From Channallabes apus (taxonomy: Eukaryota; Chordata; Actinopteri; Siluriformes; Clariidae), in NCBI GenBank assembly GCA_030522415.1, contig CM060108.1, positions 53,484,452 through 53,548,451 of the forward strand: a stretch of DNA of 64,000 nt, given 5' to 3'. The notes below the pieces were generated by a model. The model did no database searches, was not told the origin of the DNA, and worked only from the letters and a program-made list of their open reading frames with translations. Positions 24,144-34,300 of this stretch are shown here, one piece after another (within the stretch, counting starts at the first letter, position 1; every line of letters begins with the position of its first letter). Both the position numbers and the translations under genes were made by a program.

Positions 24144-25209
24144 GTACTGTTTCCAGAAGGACTAGAGCATGGACATCCGATCAAGGTCCAACCTCCAGTT
24201 CTAAAAAAGTATAGGGGCAGGGGCAACTTCTGATCAGTCTCAAGTCTCATTTATTTATTTAGCCCTTTATGCTACAACGTAGGCCAAAGGACTGAACATC
24301 AGAGAAACTATAAAATAGAATAGAATAAAATAAAAATAAAATACATAACCCAGAGCCTCAGTGTTTAAGCTGGCTCGTGGTAACAGAGGTAAGTAGATGA
24401 GTTCTAACCAACAACCAGGCTCCATTAGCTCCTCCAGGGGCGGAGTCAGCTCCTGTCAAGATCGGGATGATCAGAGCTCCCACAGCTGAGTTCTTCAGGA
24501 GACCTACAGGTGACATCACAGAGGGATTGTCTGGTTCTCGTAGAGTCTGTGGCCCCGGGACACACACCCCGTCTCCGTGGTACGAGTAGCTCAGTGGTTA
24601 AGGTGTTGACCGGTAGGTTCCAGGTTCAAACCCCAGCACCACCATGCTACCACTGGTGTGCCTCTGAGCAAGGCCCTTAAGATGTATAATGAAATAAAAA
24701 TGTAAGTCGCTGTGGAAAAGGGCGTCTGTCACATGCTGTAAAGCCTTTTATTTACATTTATACTTAATATTAACACGCAGTAAGCTTTAAAGTCAGAGAA
24801 ACACAACTCTCTCTCTCCCCGTCTGTTTCATTTCGTCTGATATCATACACCGACTACATTGTCCTCGCTTCACAGAGGGAAGGCAAATCATTGCACTAAC
24901 GCAGTAATAGTCAGCAGGTGGCGATATTCCGGCTTTAGATACTACACCCCACTGTGGTCATGTGACACCGGGCAGAAATGTAGAAAGTACAGAGATCTGC
25001 TGTGGGATGTACTGGAGTGAATGTATTCATGAACCGTCTTCATGGTAGAGATGGATTAACTGCGATTTTGTGAACCTCTGTGATGTAAACCGTATGTTAC
25101 AGATCGCTGTGTTAGTGCACTAGATAGGCCATAGTGCTCATGTGTAGGGAGTAGTGAGAATGACTGATTATCTCTCTGTCTCTCTCTCTCTCTCTCAGCG
25201 AGGTCCTGA
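13104..25209 (+). CDS. slc35d1: Slc35d1, UDP-sugar transporter of the ER, 13 coding exons
   Basis: SLC35D1 exchanges UDP-glucuronate and UDP-N-acetylgalactosamine into the ER lumen for glycosaminoglycan and glucuronide synthesis. Exons: 13104-13282, 19645-19678, 20020-20106, 20258-20325, 22456-22527, 22642-22710, 22820-22922, 23056-23148, 23252-23319, 23465-23543, 23785-23867, 23963-24015, and a last exon from 25199. Splice sites are GT-AG and the frame is continuous, giving about 332 aa (human 355). Family signatures are [122 protein letters not shown]. The FTW and SYITF motifs favour D1 over D2. The C-terminus is uncertain: the acceptor at 25198 ends in TRS, stop at 25207-25209; an AG four bases later gives SPDEEHGGV and a stop at 25229-25231. 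Confidence 0.92.
13647..18235 (+). repeat. 13-bp minisatellite array, about 4.6 kb, in slc35d1 intron 1
   Basis: The unit is about 13 bp, GTTACTCTGTGTC with common variants (C or G at the seventh position; TAG, CGT, CAT or ACG between units), repeated roughly 350 times. The left two-thirds is homogeneous and the right end from about 16550 is increasingly degenerate, shading into ATGACGATAC-like sequence. A block of about 850 bp is itself duplicated (see findings). Frames of 60-110 codons made of a repeated 13-residue motif are by-products of the array. Confidence 0.95.
18355..19507. mobile_element. hAT-like MITE containing a minisatellite
   Basis: The left end CAGCTTTGGGTGTAACG pairs imperfectly with the right end, whose complement begins CAGTGTTGGGCGACG. 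The flanks GTGATGAT (18347-18354) and GTGATAAT (19508-19515) match at 7 of 8 positions, as expected of a hAT duplication. Both arms carry the TAACG and GTAATTAGTTAC type sequence common in teleost hAT MITEs. The centre is replaced by a 21-bp tandem array. Confidence 0.6.
18656..19300. repeat. 21-bp minisatellite (about 31 units)
   Basis: The unit GTATTAGTAGGTGAGATAGGG, 21 bp long counting the trailing G, repeats about 31 times with single-base variants (ATTAG or ATGAG, GATAG or GAGAG). As 21 is a multiple of three, the minus strand stays open and reads a repeated 7-residue TNTPISP motif. I treat that as an artefact of unit length. Confidence 0.9.
19586..19637 (+). repeat. (TG)n at the 3' end of slc35d1 intron 1
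   Basis: About 26 TG dinucleotides lie immediately before the GAGACAG acceptor of exon 2. Near the donor end of the same intron are (CA)n tracts at about 13329-13356 and 13474-13519. Confidence 0.9.
20371..20615. mobile_element. MITE in slc35d1 intron 4
   Basis: The 245-bp piece begins CTGGACACTTTATTAGGAAC and ends with TTCCTAATAAAGTGCCCAG; the 22-bp termini are complementary except for one base. The inside has no coding frame of note. The termini are a common motif in fish genomes, but I cannot place the superfamily and see no clear target-site duplication. The 21-bp minisatellite starts only a few bases after its right end. Confidence 0.7.
20620..22318 (+). repeat. 21-bp G-rich minisatellite (about 80 units) in slc35d1 intron 4
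   Basis: The unit GGGGAGAGGGAATGAGGCGTA repeats for 1.7 kb with variants GAGGC or GAGAC and GGAGAGG or GGAGGGG. A subset near 21157 and 21320-21425 has an extra G (22 bp), which shifts frame. Long frames on both strands (up to 632 codons on the minus strand) follow from the 21-bp period. The sense strand is strongly purine-rich with G runs. Confidence 0.95.
22586..22638 (+). repeat. (TG)n in slc35d1 intron 5
   Basis: A TG tract runs directly into the GCAG acceptor of exon 6, while the same short intron begins GTACACACAC with a (CA)n tract at 22528-22556. The two tracts are complementary in the transcript. Confidence 0.9.
24577..24750 (+). mobile_element. tRNA-derived SINE in slc35d1 intron 12
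   Basis: A box-A-like TAGCTCAGTGGTTAAGG is followed about 35 bp later by a box-B-like GGTTCAAACCCC, then GAGCAAGGCCCTTAA and the tail AAATGTAAGTCGCTGTGG, a 3' module seen in many fish SINEs. It is not a tRNA gene because no cloverleaf closes after box B. Related copies lie at 27590-27670 and 46330-46525. Confidence 0.75.
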
Positions 25210-26100
25210 TGAAGAGCACGGAGGAGTGTGAGAACCACGGACCTGCTCCCTGTGTGTGTGTTCAACTTTAATGATTTGTTTTAATTCTGTCGAACGTTTT
25301 AAAATTGAACTGTAAACCGGTTTACAACGATGATCATCAGATGATTTTATCAGTATTATTTTCTTAATTAGTTTCTGTGATTATTGCGTGAATCATGCAG
25401 TAAAGCACTTGATCTCTACTGCACACCTGAGGGCTCTCCTTAATGGGTGTGGTTTCAAATGCTAATGAGTAGTTTGATTGACAGCCATATTGACTTTAGT
25501 GCCTTTTATTACACACTGACACACACGTCTTTATCTCAGACCCTACAGGAACAGCACTATTAGATGGAACAGGACCAGAACATCTTCAGCTGATCTCGGT
25601 CGTTTATGAACTTTACTGAGAGCTGTACAGGAGCACTGGTCCTAAAGTGAAACAAACCTCCACACCTCTCCTTCACGGGGGAACTCGTATAACTCGTTAA
25701 CACGCTTCATTAATGAAGATCAAGACTAGTAGTCTAAGTGCAGGAACACTAACACACACACACCTTCTCTGTGCTCAGGGGTTCAGTGCTAAAGCACACG
25801 TCCACGACTGATTAACACTCAGGAGTTTAAATCTTTACAGTATCTGTATCGCCAAAAATGCATATAAATAATTCATCAAGAATCGATTCATTAATATTAA
25901 TAATGTAACTGATTAAAACGCAGTAATCAATAATCAGTAATGTTTTTATTTTGCATCATATTTCTCAGTACCTCACAGAGCTCAGAATTTCAAGAAGGCG
26001 CATCCTTGTTTTTAAATAACACAAGCTGTATTTTCTAACTAATTTTTATAATTAATCATAGTTCTGTATGTTTAAATAAAACTTAAACTCAGAAAAATGT
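25210..26100 (+). other. slc35d1: slc35d1 3' UTR region
   Basis: Non-coding sequence follows either candidate stop. A canonical AATAAA at about 26075-26080 is the best poly(A) candidate that I see. No other gene or repeat is recognised. Confidence 0.4.
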
Positions 26101-27184
26101 GTCTCTCTTGCTTTGCCTAATTTCTATTGATTAATCTGATTATTGCAATATTCTGAGAGGTTTTTTATAAAACCTCAATAATGTACAGATGTACACACTG
26201 TAGTGTTCTGCTGTGTGGTCCCATGGTTCCCAAACATGCCATTCTGTAACATATAGCCATAGCATTACAGCTGCTGGTGTGACCCCTGACATTCTAGCGA
26301 ACAGAACCTTAACGCTGTAGCATGGGACTGATGAGATCATTGGGTTTGGCGAGACTCCAGTCGTGTTCCAGTGTGAAAAAAAGTTTTCAGTGGAAGAACT
26401 GACACGTTTGAGATAAACTGAGATCCTGATCAAGTTTTGGTTCAGTCACGGCTTTGGCCATTAGCTTGTTATAGTTACATTAAATAATGTGAACGCAACC
26501 AGGAACTGGGTTCTTAAGTGCTGGGGGAAGAACCCAGTCAAGAGTTCTCCAATACGCGTTTGTTAACGTCCCAGCTGAAATAGCATCCTGGACTGAAACT
26601 CCTTGTTTCACTTCTGTTTCAATACAAATGTCTTTAAAAACAAATGAGCTACTAATCCCCGCGTGCCTTGTCCCCATTTGTGGAAGTGTGTTTTTTAATG
26701 CAGGAAACAAGAATTTGAGCCGGGGAGGGGCTATGCAAATCCACCCCAACACTTTATTTATTCTTGATTGGTATGATGTCATACTACCTTGATTGATGTA
26801 AAGGGCAAAAAAGCTAGAAGTGTTTAAATAAAACTTAAAATGGATTAATAGTTCACATATTTCTCCATAGTTCACAGGTTTATACATTTGTATAAAGACA
26901 GTTGCAGTTTTTGGCAGGGTGCCGTCATTTCACTCTTCCGTAAGGTACAGGTGACAGATTTAATTGACAGTAATTTAAGTTAAATTAAATTAAATACATC
27001 ATCTTACCTCATTTTAGCTGACAGCACTCTGTCCTCTGAATGTCGACAGGAAGCCCAGGGGTTTGTGGGTACCCATCTAGGTAATCCATTAATAAAAAAC
27101 ACTTCTCTCACAAAAACAAATACAGCTCCACAGTCTCCAATAACTACTGGACTCCATTTTAACATCAATTAACATCAACTATTA
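26101..27184. other. Intergenic, no gene supported
   Basis: AT-rich sequence. A minus-strand frame of 135 codons at 26480-26887 lacks recognisable motifs, a splice context or low-complexity origin, so I do not call it a gene. A GTTTAAATAAAACTTAAA stretch near 26822 echoes one near 26070. Confidence 0.35.
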
Positions 27185-27495
27185 TAGCTGAACCTAACAC
27201 TTAACACTGTATAAATGCAGATCATTTCCTGCTATCTGTTTCACCCAGATGAGGATGGGTTCCCTGTCGAGTCTGGTTCCTCTCAAGGTTTCTTCCTATT
27301 ACCATCTCAGGGAGTTTTTCCTTGCCACTGTCGCCCTCGGCTTGCTCACCAGGGACTATCTGAACATTCTGATTCATACACATTCACATTCCATACAAAC
27401 TTAAATAATTCTTTTGTGTAAAGCTGTTTTGAGACAATGTCAATTGTTAAAAGCGCTATACAAATAAAATAGAATTGAATTGAATTGAATTGAAT
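27185..27495 (+). mobile_element. L2/CR1-like LINE, 3' end only
   Basis: This is a 5'-truncated copy of the LINE 3' UTR also seen at 48560-48828 (+) and 57966-58260 (-). It includes the shared CAGATGAGGATGGGTTCCCT and AAAGCGCTATACAAATAAAA tracts and ends in GAATT repeats. No coding part remains. Confidence 0.85.
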
Positions 27496-27587
27496 AGAAG
27501 GCGGGACGAATGAGAGAAGAGCGCGTAAGCAACCAACTGATTACAGTAAGGGATGAGCACACTGAAGTGGGTGTGACCGGGGTACAG

Positions 27588-27672
27588 GGGTAGCTCAGTG
27601 GTTAAGGCTGAGCGGTTAAACTGCTCAGATGAGATAAAAATGTAAGTCGCTCTGCCAAATGCCTTAATGTAA
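27588..27672 (+). mobile_element. Truncated tRNA-derived SINE
   Basis: The head GGGGTAGCTCAGTGGTTAAG (box A) is joined almost directly to the tail AAAATGTAAGTCGCTCTGCC. The middle, including box B, is deleted compared with the copies at 24577-24750 and 46330-46525. Confidence 0.65.
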
Positions 27673-27785
27673 ACCCAACGAATTAAGGGAATGACACACC
27701 CAACCCACCACCAGCAAAGACACAGGCAAAACAATGCTGTAACACATGCAAAACACTGGGCAAAGTTGTAGTCCAAAACAGAGTT

Positions 27786-27817
<32 letters not shown>

Positions 27818-27879
27818 CTATTCTCATATATTCTTCTTTATTTTTTTAAGCAGTATATATACAAACTCTGTATTCTATA

Positions 27880-28636
27880 CAGTATTATGCAAAAGTTGAT
27901 AAATAACAGATTTTGGTGATTTTTTTTAAATCTCAGTCTCTCTTGGAAATTGAAAAAAAAAATACAGTATTTTCAGCAAAACATTGATGCATAGTTACTT
28001 CTTATGCCATAAGATGAAAAATAAAAGCATTATTATGTCACTGTGCAAAAGTTTGGGCACACTAAGAGATCCAGAGTCTCAGATTCTTTTTACAAGGTTT
28101 CAGACCTTAATCACCTTGTTAGATCTGATGCAACAGCTATCATTAGTAAATGCCAATGTCAAAGCTTTACAAATACTTTGACTTTTCAAACCTAGTGCAC
28201 ACACTTGCAGACACTCAACAAACCATGGGTTCCTCTAAGCAGCTGTGTAAGACAGGAGAAGGCTACAAGAAGATAGCAAAGTGTTGTCGGCTTGCAGTTT
28301 CCAAAGAGAAATGTAATTAAAAGATCTGTCAGGAGAACTGTTAAGGTCAAGATGAGATCTGGAAGACCAAGAAAACTCTGATAGAACTGCTCTAATGCTG
28401 GTCAGAAAGACAAATCAGAACCCCCATTTGACTGCAAAAAACCTGCAGGAAGATTTAGGAGACTCAAGAGTGGTGGTGCACCGTTCCACAAGACCTTCAT
28501 GGAAGAGTCTGCAGAAGAAAACCTTACTTGCATGCTCATCATAAAATCCAACATCAGAAGAATGCAACAGAACATCTACAGAAGTCTGGAATCAAGTGCT
28601 GTGGACTGATGAAGTTAAAATACAACTCTTGGGCCA
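27880..28636 (+). mobile_element. Tc1/mariner-like element, left part (right part at 41037-41363)
   Basis: The left tip CAGTATTATGCAAAAGTTGA is next to a TA at 27878-27879. Its complement occurs at the right tip (ATCAACTTTTGCATAAGACTG), next to a TA at 41364-41365. Inside the left part is a broken transposase start (AAGACAGGAGAAGGCTACAAG region, about 28240-28620). It breaks off at about 28636 and resumes at 41037. So one Tc1-like copy appears to have been split by later insertions, with some of its middle lost. Confidence 0.75.
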
Positions 28637-28795
28637 CAATTTTGAGTATCTATACTTTACTGGAATAATTATTTTTCAGCTGACTTTTTACTTCTACTCA
28701 TTACATTTTCACGCAATTATCTGAACTTTCTACTCCTTACATTTTAAAAATAGCCTCGTTACTCCTATTTTATTTCAGCTTGTCATTCAAAAAAC
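28637..28795. mobile_element. hAT-like MITE arm (left fragment)
   Basis: Sequence of the type GAGTATCTATACTTTACT and CTTTTTACTTCTACTCATTAC is typical of a teleost hAT MITE family whose ends read CAGAGGTG. A matching end fragment lies at 37275-37445. The left tip is absent, so this is a fragment. Confidence 0.5.
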
Positions 28796-29455
28796 AAACA
28801 AACAAAAAACATCCCGATAAATTGCGCCATCCGGATGGAGCGAATTTGATTGTGGTTGGATGAGAAGTATAAACATACCATTCCGACACCCTGTTGGTTG
28901 ATACGCAATCCATCGCAATCCAGCAAGTTGTTGTGGCCATCCTGTACCTGTCACGCAGGTGTGATATTCGGATGTACCCATCCTGTGCAGGTGTTGTTAC
29001 ACGTGGTCTTCCACTGCGAGGATGATCAGCTGTCCTTCCTGTCTCCCTGTAGCACCGTCTTAGGCGTCTCACAGTGCGGACATGGCGATTTATTGCCCTA
29101 TAGCCACATCAGCAGTCCTCATGCCTCCCTACAGCATGCCTAATGCACGTTCACACAGATGAGCAGGGACCCTGGGCATCTTTCTTTGGGTGTTTTTCAC
29201 AGTCGGTTGGAAAGTCTCTTTAGTGTCCTGCGTTTTTAGAACTGTGACCTTAAATGCCTACTTTCTGTAAGCTGTTAAAGTCTTAACGTCCATTCCACAG
29301 GTGCATGTTAATTAATTGATTAAGGTTAATTGAACATGCATGGAAAACATTGTTTAAACCCTTTACATTGAAGATCTGTAAAATTATTTGGATTTTTACA
29401 ACATTATTGTTGAAATACACAGTCCTGAAAAAGGGGCATTTCTTTTTTTGCTGAG
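28796..29455 (-). mobile_element. Tc1-like element fragment, minus strand
   Basis: The minus strand reads RRCYRETGRTADHPRSGRPR, then VTTPAQDGYIRISHLRDRYR, the paired-like helix-turn-helix of a Tc1 transposase, before losing frame. The plus-strand right end has a CATTTCTTTTTTTGCTGAG tip next to a TA run. The DDE domain is gone, so it is a dead remnant. Confidence 0.75.
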
Positions 29456-29494
29456 TATATATATATATATATAAATTTTTGATTAATCACTTGG

Positions 29495-29865
29495 CACTTG
29501 GTGGCACGGTGGTGAAGTGGTTAGCACTATTGCCTTGCACCTCCAGGGTCTGGGTTCGATTCCCCGGCCAGGCTCGATTCCCGTCTCTGTGTGCATGGAG
29601 TTTGCATGTTCTCCCCGTGCTTGGTGGGTTTCCTCCGGGTACTCCGGTTTCCTCCCACAGTCCAAAGATATGCAGGTTAGGCTAATTGGTGTTCCCAAAT
29701 TGCCCGTAGTGTGCGAGTTGTGTGTATGTGTGTGCCGTGCGATGGATTGGCACCCTGTCCAGGGTGTACCCCGCCTAGTGCCCGAAAGTCTCCTGGGATA
29801 GGCTCCAGGTCCCCCGCGACCCTGAACACAGGATTAAGCGGTGTAGAAGATGAATGAATGATGAA
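29495..29865 (+). mobile_element. tRNA-derived SINE, full-length-looking
   Basis: A box-A-like GTGGTGAAGTGGTTAGCAC is followed by a box-B-like GGGTTCGATTCCC, a conserved body (GTTTGCATGTTCTCCCCGTG, TTTCCTCCCACAGTCCAAAG, GATGGATTGGCACCCTGTCC) and a GAAT/GAATGAATG tail. The body is that of a very widespread fish SINE with a V-SINE or Mermaid-like structure. A short fragment of the same body lies at 57350-57395. Confidence 0.85.
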
Positions 29866-29924
29866 GATTAATCACTTGGATTAATCATTCATTCTGACAG
29901 CACTAATGTTTATTGTATACAACC

Positions 29925-30360
29925 ATACAGGGGTAATTGTTACTAAGCCTGCCCTGGGTACACTAATTTTCTTGTATGTTGCCCTCACAGATTCCTGCAG
30001 CTAAGCTGAGTTACAACAATTCTGCAAAGATGAGTGGGCCAAAATTCCTCCAGAGCGCTGTAAAAGACTCGTTGCAAGTTATCGCAAACGCTTGATTGCA
30101 GTTAGTGCTGCTAAGGGTGGCCCAACCAGTTATTAGGTTCAGGGGGCAATTACTTTTTCACACAGGGCCATGTAGATTTGGAGTTTTTTTTCTCCCTTAA
30201 TAACGTAAACCTTCATTTAAAAACTGCATTTTGTGTTCAATTATGTTATCTTTGACTAATAGTTAACGGTTTTTGATGAGCAGAAACATTTAAGTGTGAC
30301 AAACATCCAAAAGAATAAGAAATCAGGAAGGGGCGAATAGTTTTTCACACCACTGTACAT
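29925..30360 (+). mobile_element. Tc1-like element 3' fragment
   Basis: The stretch includes AGTGGGCCAAAATTCCTCCA and a TTACTTTTTCACACAGGG motif near the 3' end of a decayed transposase gene, and ends with AGTTTTTCACACCACTGTAC. These are typical of a teleost Tc1-like family. Stops interrupt every frame. Confidence 0.55.
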
Positions 30361-30416
30361 TTACATTCCAATAAAGGTTACTGATGACACGCCTCTGAAG
30401 TTTCACTTTTTGCACC

Positions 30417-31279
30417 TGTTACGTTCCCCTCTAGTCTAGGGGTGGAAGAGAAGTAACAAAATTAATTGAGATAGCAAACTTTCATCTAAAAACCTGAATA
30501 CAATGTTAAATTTGCTTTTCCCCTGTCCCAACACTCCAAAAAGATCACACTAATCTCAAATGTAAAACAAAAGATTTTATTTACAAACTCAAATATCCAA
30601 AACAGGGAGCAAAACAAACTTCAGGAGGGAACAAGGCCAAAATAACAAACATAATAGTTCTAACTTAGTTTTAAAGAAAGTTAGTTAACCTCACAAAAGA
30701 AAGTACCAAATAAACAACAGAAGTCTTACCTGGCTCCCTTACTAAATTAACACATGAGAAAAAGGTGATACAAAAATAAATGGCGTCCTCCTCCCTACTG
30801 CTCCAGATAAATAAACAAAACAAAAGAGCTCAAGTTCAAGAAAAGATTAGGAACAGGGCTGTAGCAATGACAACTGGTGAAGCAAGACTTAGCCCAGGCT
30901 AACACCTTAGCACAAACAACAAACAGCATTAGCAATAGCACACAAGCTAAAGTCTAAGGCAGGAGAAAACAATAGTCTCTGAAGAGCTGGTCAGAAAGCA
31001 GGAGGGCACCCTCTCCTAAGCTACTCTGCTCTACTCTGTCCACAATACTCCCTCCTCGCGTCCTTCAGGTGTCTGTAGCCTTTAACTCCACAAAGCTCTC
31101 CTCGTTAGCCAATGTGGATCCAGCGGTGATTGGTGCAATTAGGCACAGGTGACCTACACCAAGCTGGTAGTGTGGTAGACGAGAAAAAAGGAGAGAAAAA
31201 AAACACCAAAATACTGTAGCATGACAATATATGTTTACAATATAATATAAACAAAATAAATACGTCAAAGGACGTAACA
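30417..31279 (-). repeat. 3' LTR of the retroelement (863 bp)
   Basis: It begins TGTTACGTTCC and ends GGACGTAACA on the plus strand, so both ends carry TG...CA. It repeats at 36130-36992 with the same length; the only difference that I noticed is G or A in CCCTACTGCTCC/CCCTACTACTCC. The outer flanks of the pair both read CACC (30413-30416 and 36993-36996), a 4-bp target duplication. Confidence 0.95.
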
Positions 31280-31288
31280 CCCCCATCA
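31280..31288 (-). promoter_or_regulatory. Polypurine tract
   Basis: On the element strand, TGATGGGGG abuts the TGTTAC start of the 3' LTR, the expected place for plus-strand priming. It is short. Confidence 0.6.
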
Positions 31289-31340
31289 CCAACTTACAAC
31301 CAATGGATTGTAAATTATTATATCAGACACAGTATTACTC

Positions 31341-34300
31341 TCAGTCACCAACATCAAACTCACAAGCCCTGGACAGTGCATCTGCAACCACATTTTCCAC
31401 TCCTTTCTTGTGGTGGATATCAAGGTTGTATTCTTGAAGGAACAATGACCAACGCATCAAACGTTGATTAAGATTGCACATTCGGGAGAGAAACACAAGA
31501 GGATTATGGTCTGTAAAAACAATGAGAGGTACACAACTTCCACCCACATAAACTTCAAAATGTTTAAGTGATAACACCAATGCGAGAGCCTCTTTCTCAA
31601 TAGTGCTGTAGTTTCTCTGACACTTGGAGAACTTCTTGGAGAAGTAACAAACAGGATGCTCGACACCTGCATCATCCTCCTGTAACAGGACAGCACCTGC
31701 ACCTACAGCACTTGCGTCGATTTGTAACTTAAATGGAAGAGAAAAGTTAGGGGCAGAGAGAATTGGAGCATTGCATAAAAGGTCTTTCACAGCAATAAAA
31801 GCATTCTCACACTGAGAAGTCCAAACAAACTTTCTCTCTGTGCTAAGCAAGTCAGTTAAGGGAGATACCACGGTTGCGAAGTTCTTGCAAAAACCTCGAT
31901 AGTATCCAGCCATCCCCAAGAACCTACGTAACTGACGTTTAGTAAGGGGACTAGGAAACTCAGTAACAGCAATCACCTTAGCTGTCACAGGCCTTACACA
32001 GCCTTGGCCCACTTTCTTTCCAAGGTATGTTACCACAGCTTTAGCAAACTCACACTTTGCTAAGTTGAGTGTTAAGTTAGCACTACACAGTCTTTCAAAC
32101 ACTCTCTCCAAATTAGTGAGATGGTCTTCCCAATTACCAGAGTAAACCACAATGTCATCCAAATATGCTTCACAATTACACAGTCCGGACAAAACTTTCT
32201 GCATGAGCCTCTGGAATGTCGCTGGGGCATTTCGCATGCCAAACGCCATACAGTTGTACTGTAGAAAATTGTCAGGGGTGACAAACGCAGAGATTTCACA
32301 CGCTCGTGTAGTCAAAGGAACCTGCCAGTAACCCTTTAACAGGTCTAGCTTTGTCACATACTTTGCAGCACCAACATTATCTACACAGTCTTCCATTCTG
32401 GGTAACGGAAAGGAATCAGGTTTGGTGATACTGTTTACCTTCCTATAGTCCGTACAAAAACGAAACGTGGAATCAGGTTTAGGAACAAGTAAGCATGGTG
32501 AACTCCACGGACTTTGACTGTGAACAGCAAGATTGTTTTGAAGCAAGTAATCTACCTCACTTCTCATGATATCCCGCTTTACAGGATTCACTCGATAAGG
32601 ATGTTGTTTAATAGGAGTAGAATTACCAACGTCAATATCATGGGACAACACCGTTGTTCTCCCAGGCAGATCAGAGAACAATGACGGGTATTTTCGCAAC
32701 AACTTCACAACTTCATTCAACTGATCTTTAGGTAAATATGATAGATGCAACTCTATATTACCCAAGATAATAGAATTGTTAAGACGTGCACCAGGTGATT
32801 GAGGTTCTTCCAACAACATTTCTTCAGCAACAACAGGAACATTGTTCACTGTAACACACGGTTTACACTTGTCAACAGACTTCATAGAGGCAGTCACATC
32901 CCTTAACACATAAGGTTTCAACATATTAATGTGGCACACTCTTGCCTTACGTCTGCGCTCAGGGGTAGCTATGACATAGTCTGTCTCACTAAGTTTCTGC
33001 TCAACTGTATAAGGTCCAGAAAACTTTGCTTGCAGTGGTGAGCCAGGAACAAGAAAAACAAGAACAGATTCACCCGCTTGAAAACTGCGTTGAACAGCCT
33101 TTCTATCATAACGTTCTTTCATTTCACACTGTGATACTGCAAGATGAGACTTAGCCAAGCTACACGCTTTGTGTAAGCGTTCACGAAAAGAACTCACATA
33201 ATCAAGAACAGACATAGGGGCGCTCTCTTTACCCGTTAACTGCTCCTTCAACAACTTCAGAGGTCCGCGAACTGTATGAGCGAATACAAGTTCCGCAGGA
33301 CTGAACCCTAAAGATTCTTGAACGGACCCTCTCACAGCAAACATGAGTAGCGGCAATCCATCTACCCAATCTTTACCAGTCTCAGTACAAAAAGTACGCA
33401 ACAAAGTCTTCAACGTCTGATGAAAGCGTTCCAATACACCCTGTGATTCTGGATGATAAGCACTAGACAATTTGTGAGAAACTCCCAGCTCTTTTAACAG
33501 CTGCTCAAACACTTTAGAAGTGAAATTCGTGCCTTGGTCTGTCTGAATTACTCTCGGCAGGCCGAACGTAGTGCAAAACTTCACAATCTCTTTCAAAACT
33601 ACCTGTGCTTTCAATGTACGCAATGGTACGGCTTCAGGGTAGCGAGTAGCAGCACACATAAGTGTTAAAATATACTGGTGCCCATGTTTTGATTTAGGCA
33701 AAGGTCCTACACAGTCAATTATCAACCTCTCAAACGGTTCCCCAATGACAGGAATCGGGTGAAGTGGAGCTTTAGGAACAGTCTGATTAGGCTTTCCTGC
33801 ACGTTGACAAACATCACATGACCTACAAAATCGTGAAACATCACCTTTCACACCAGGCCAATAAAAATGTTTCACAATTCGCTGATATGTCTTCGTGACA
33901 CCTAGATGACCAGCGAGAACATTTTCGTGCGCTAACCTCAACACATGAGATCGGTAAGTAGAAGGTAAAACTATTTGATATGCTATCTGCCAATCATCAC
34001 TTTCTTTTGGCTGCCATTTACGCATTAAAATTTTATCATCCCAAAAATATCCCACCCTTGCCACCGCAAGGTCAGCACTTGCCACTGCACTGCTAATACA
34101 ATTTGTTAGAGTGGGGTCTAACTTCTGGGCAGCACTCAAATTGTCCTTACCCACAACAGAGTCTTTCTCCAATGGAAACTTGGGCTTCTGCTCAGCAATC
34201 CCATCCTCCTTAACAGATAACCTGCACTCTACCTGCTTAAGGGGTACACTCAGAAAAGAATCAGACAAGTCAATAACATCCTGAAAACTTTTTGATTGAG

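Noticed and set aside
24577..24750. tRNA gene candidates at the SINEs (also 29495 and 46330)
   Set aside because: Box A and box B are present but the sequence after box B does not form a T stem and acceptor stem; the bodies and tails are those of SINEs.
26480..26887. A 135-codon minus-strand frame between genes
   Set aside because: No motif or exon structure; length is not exceptional for AT-rich DNA with the observed base composition.
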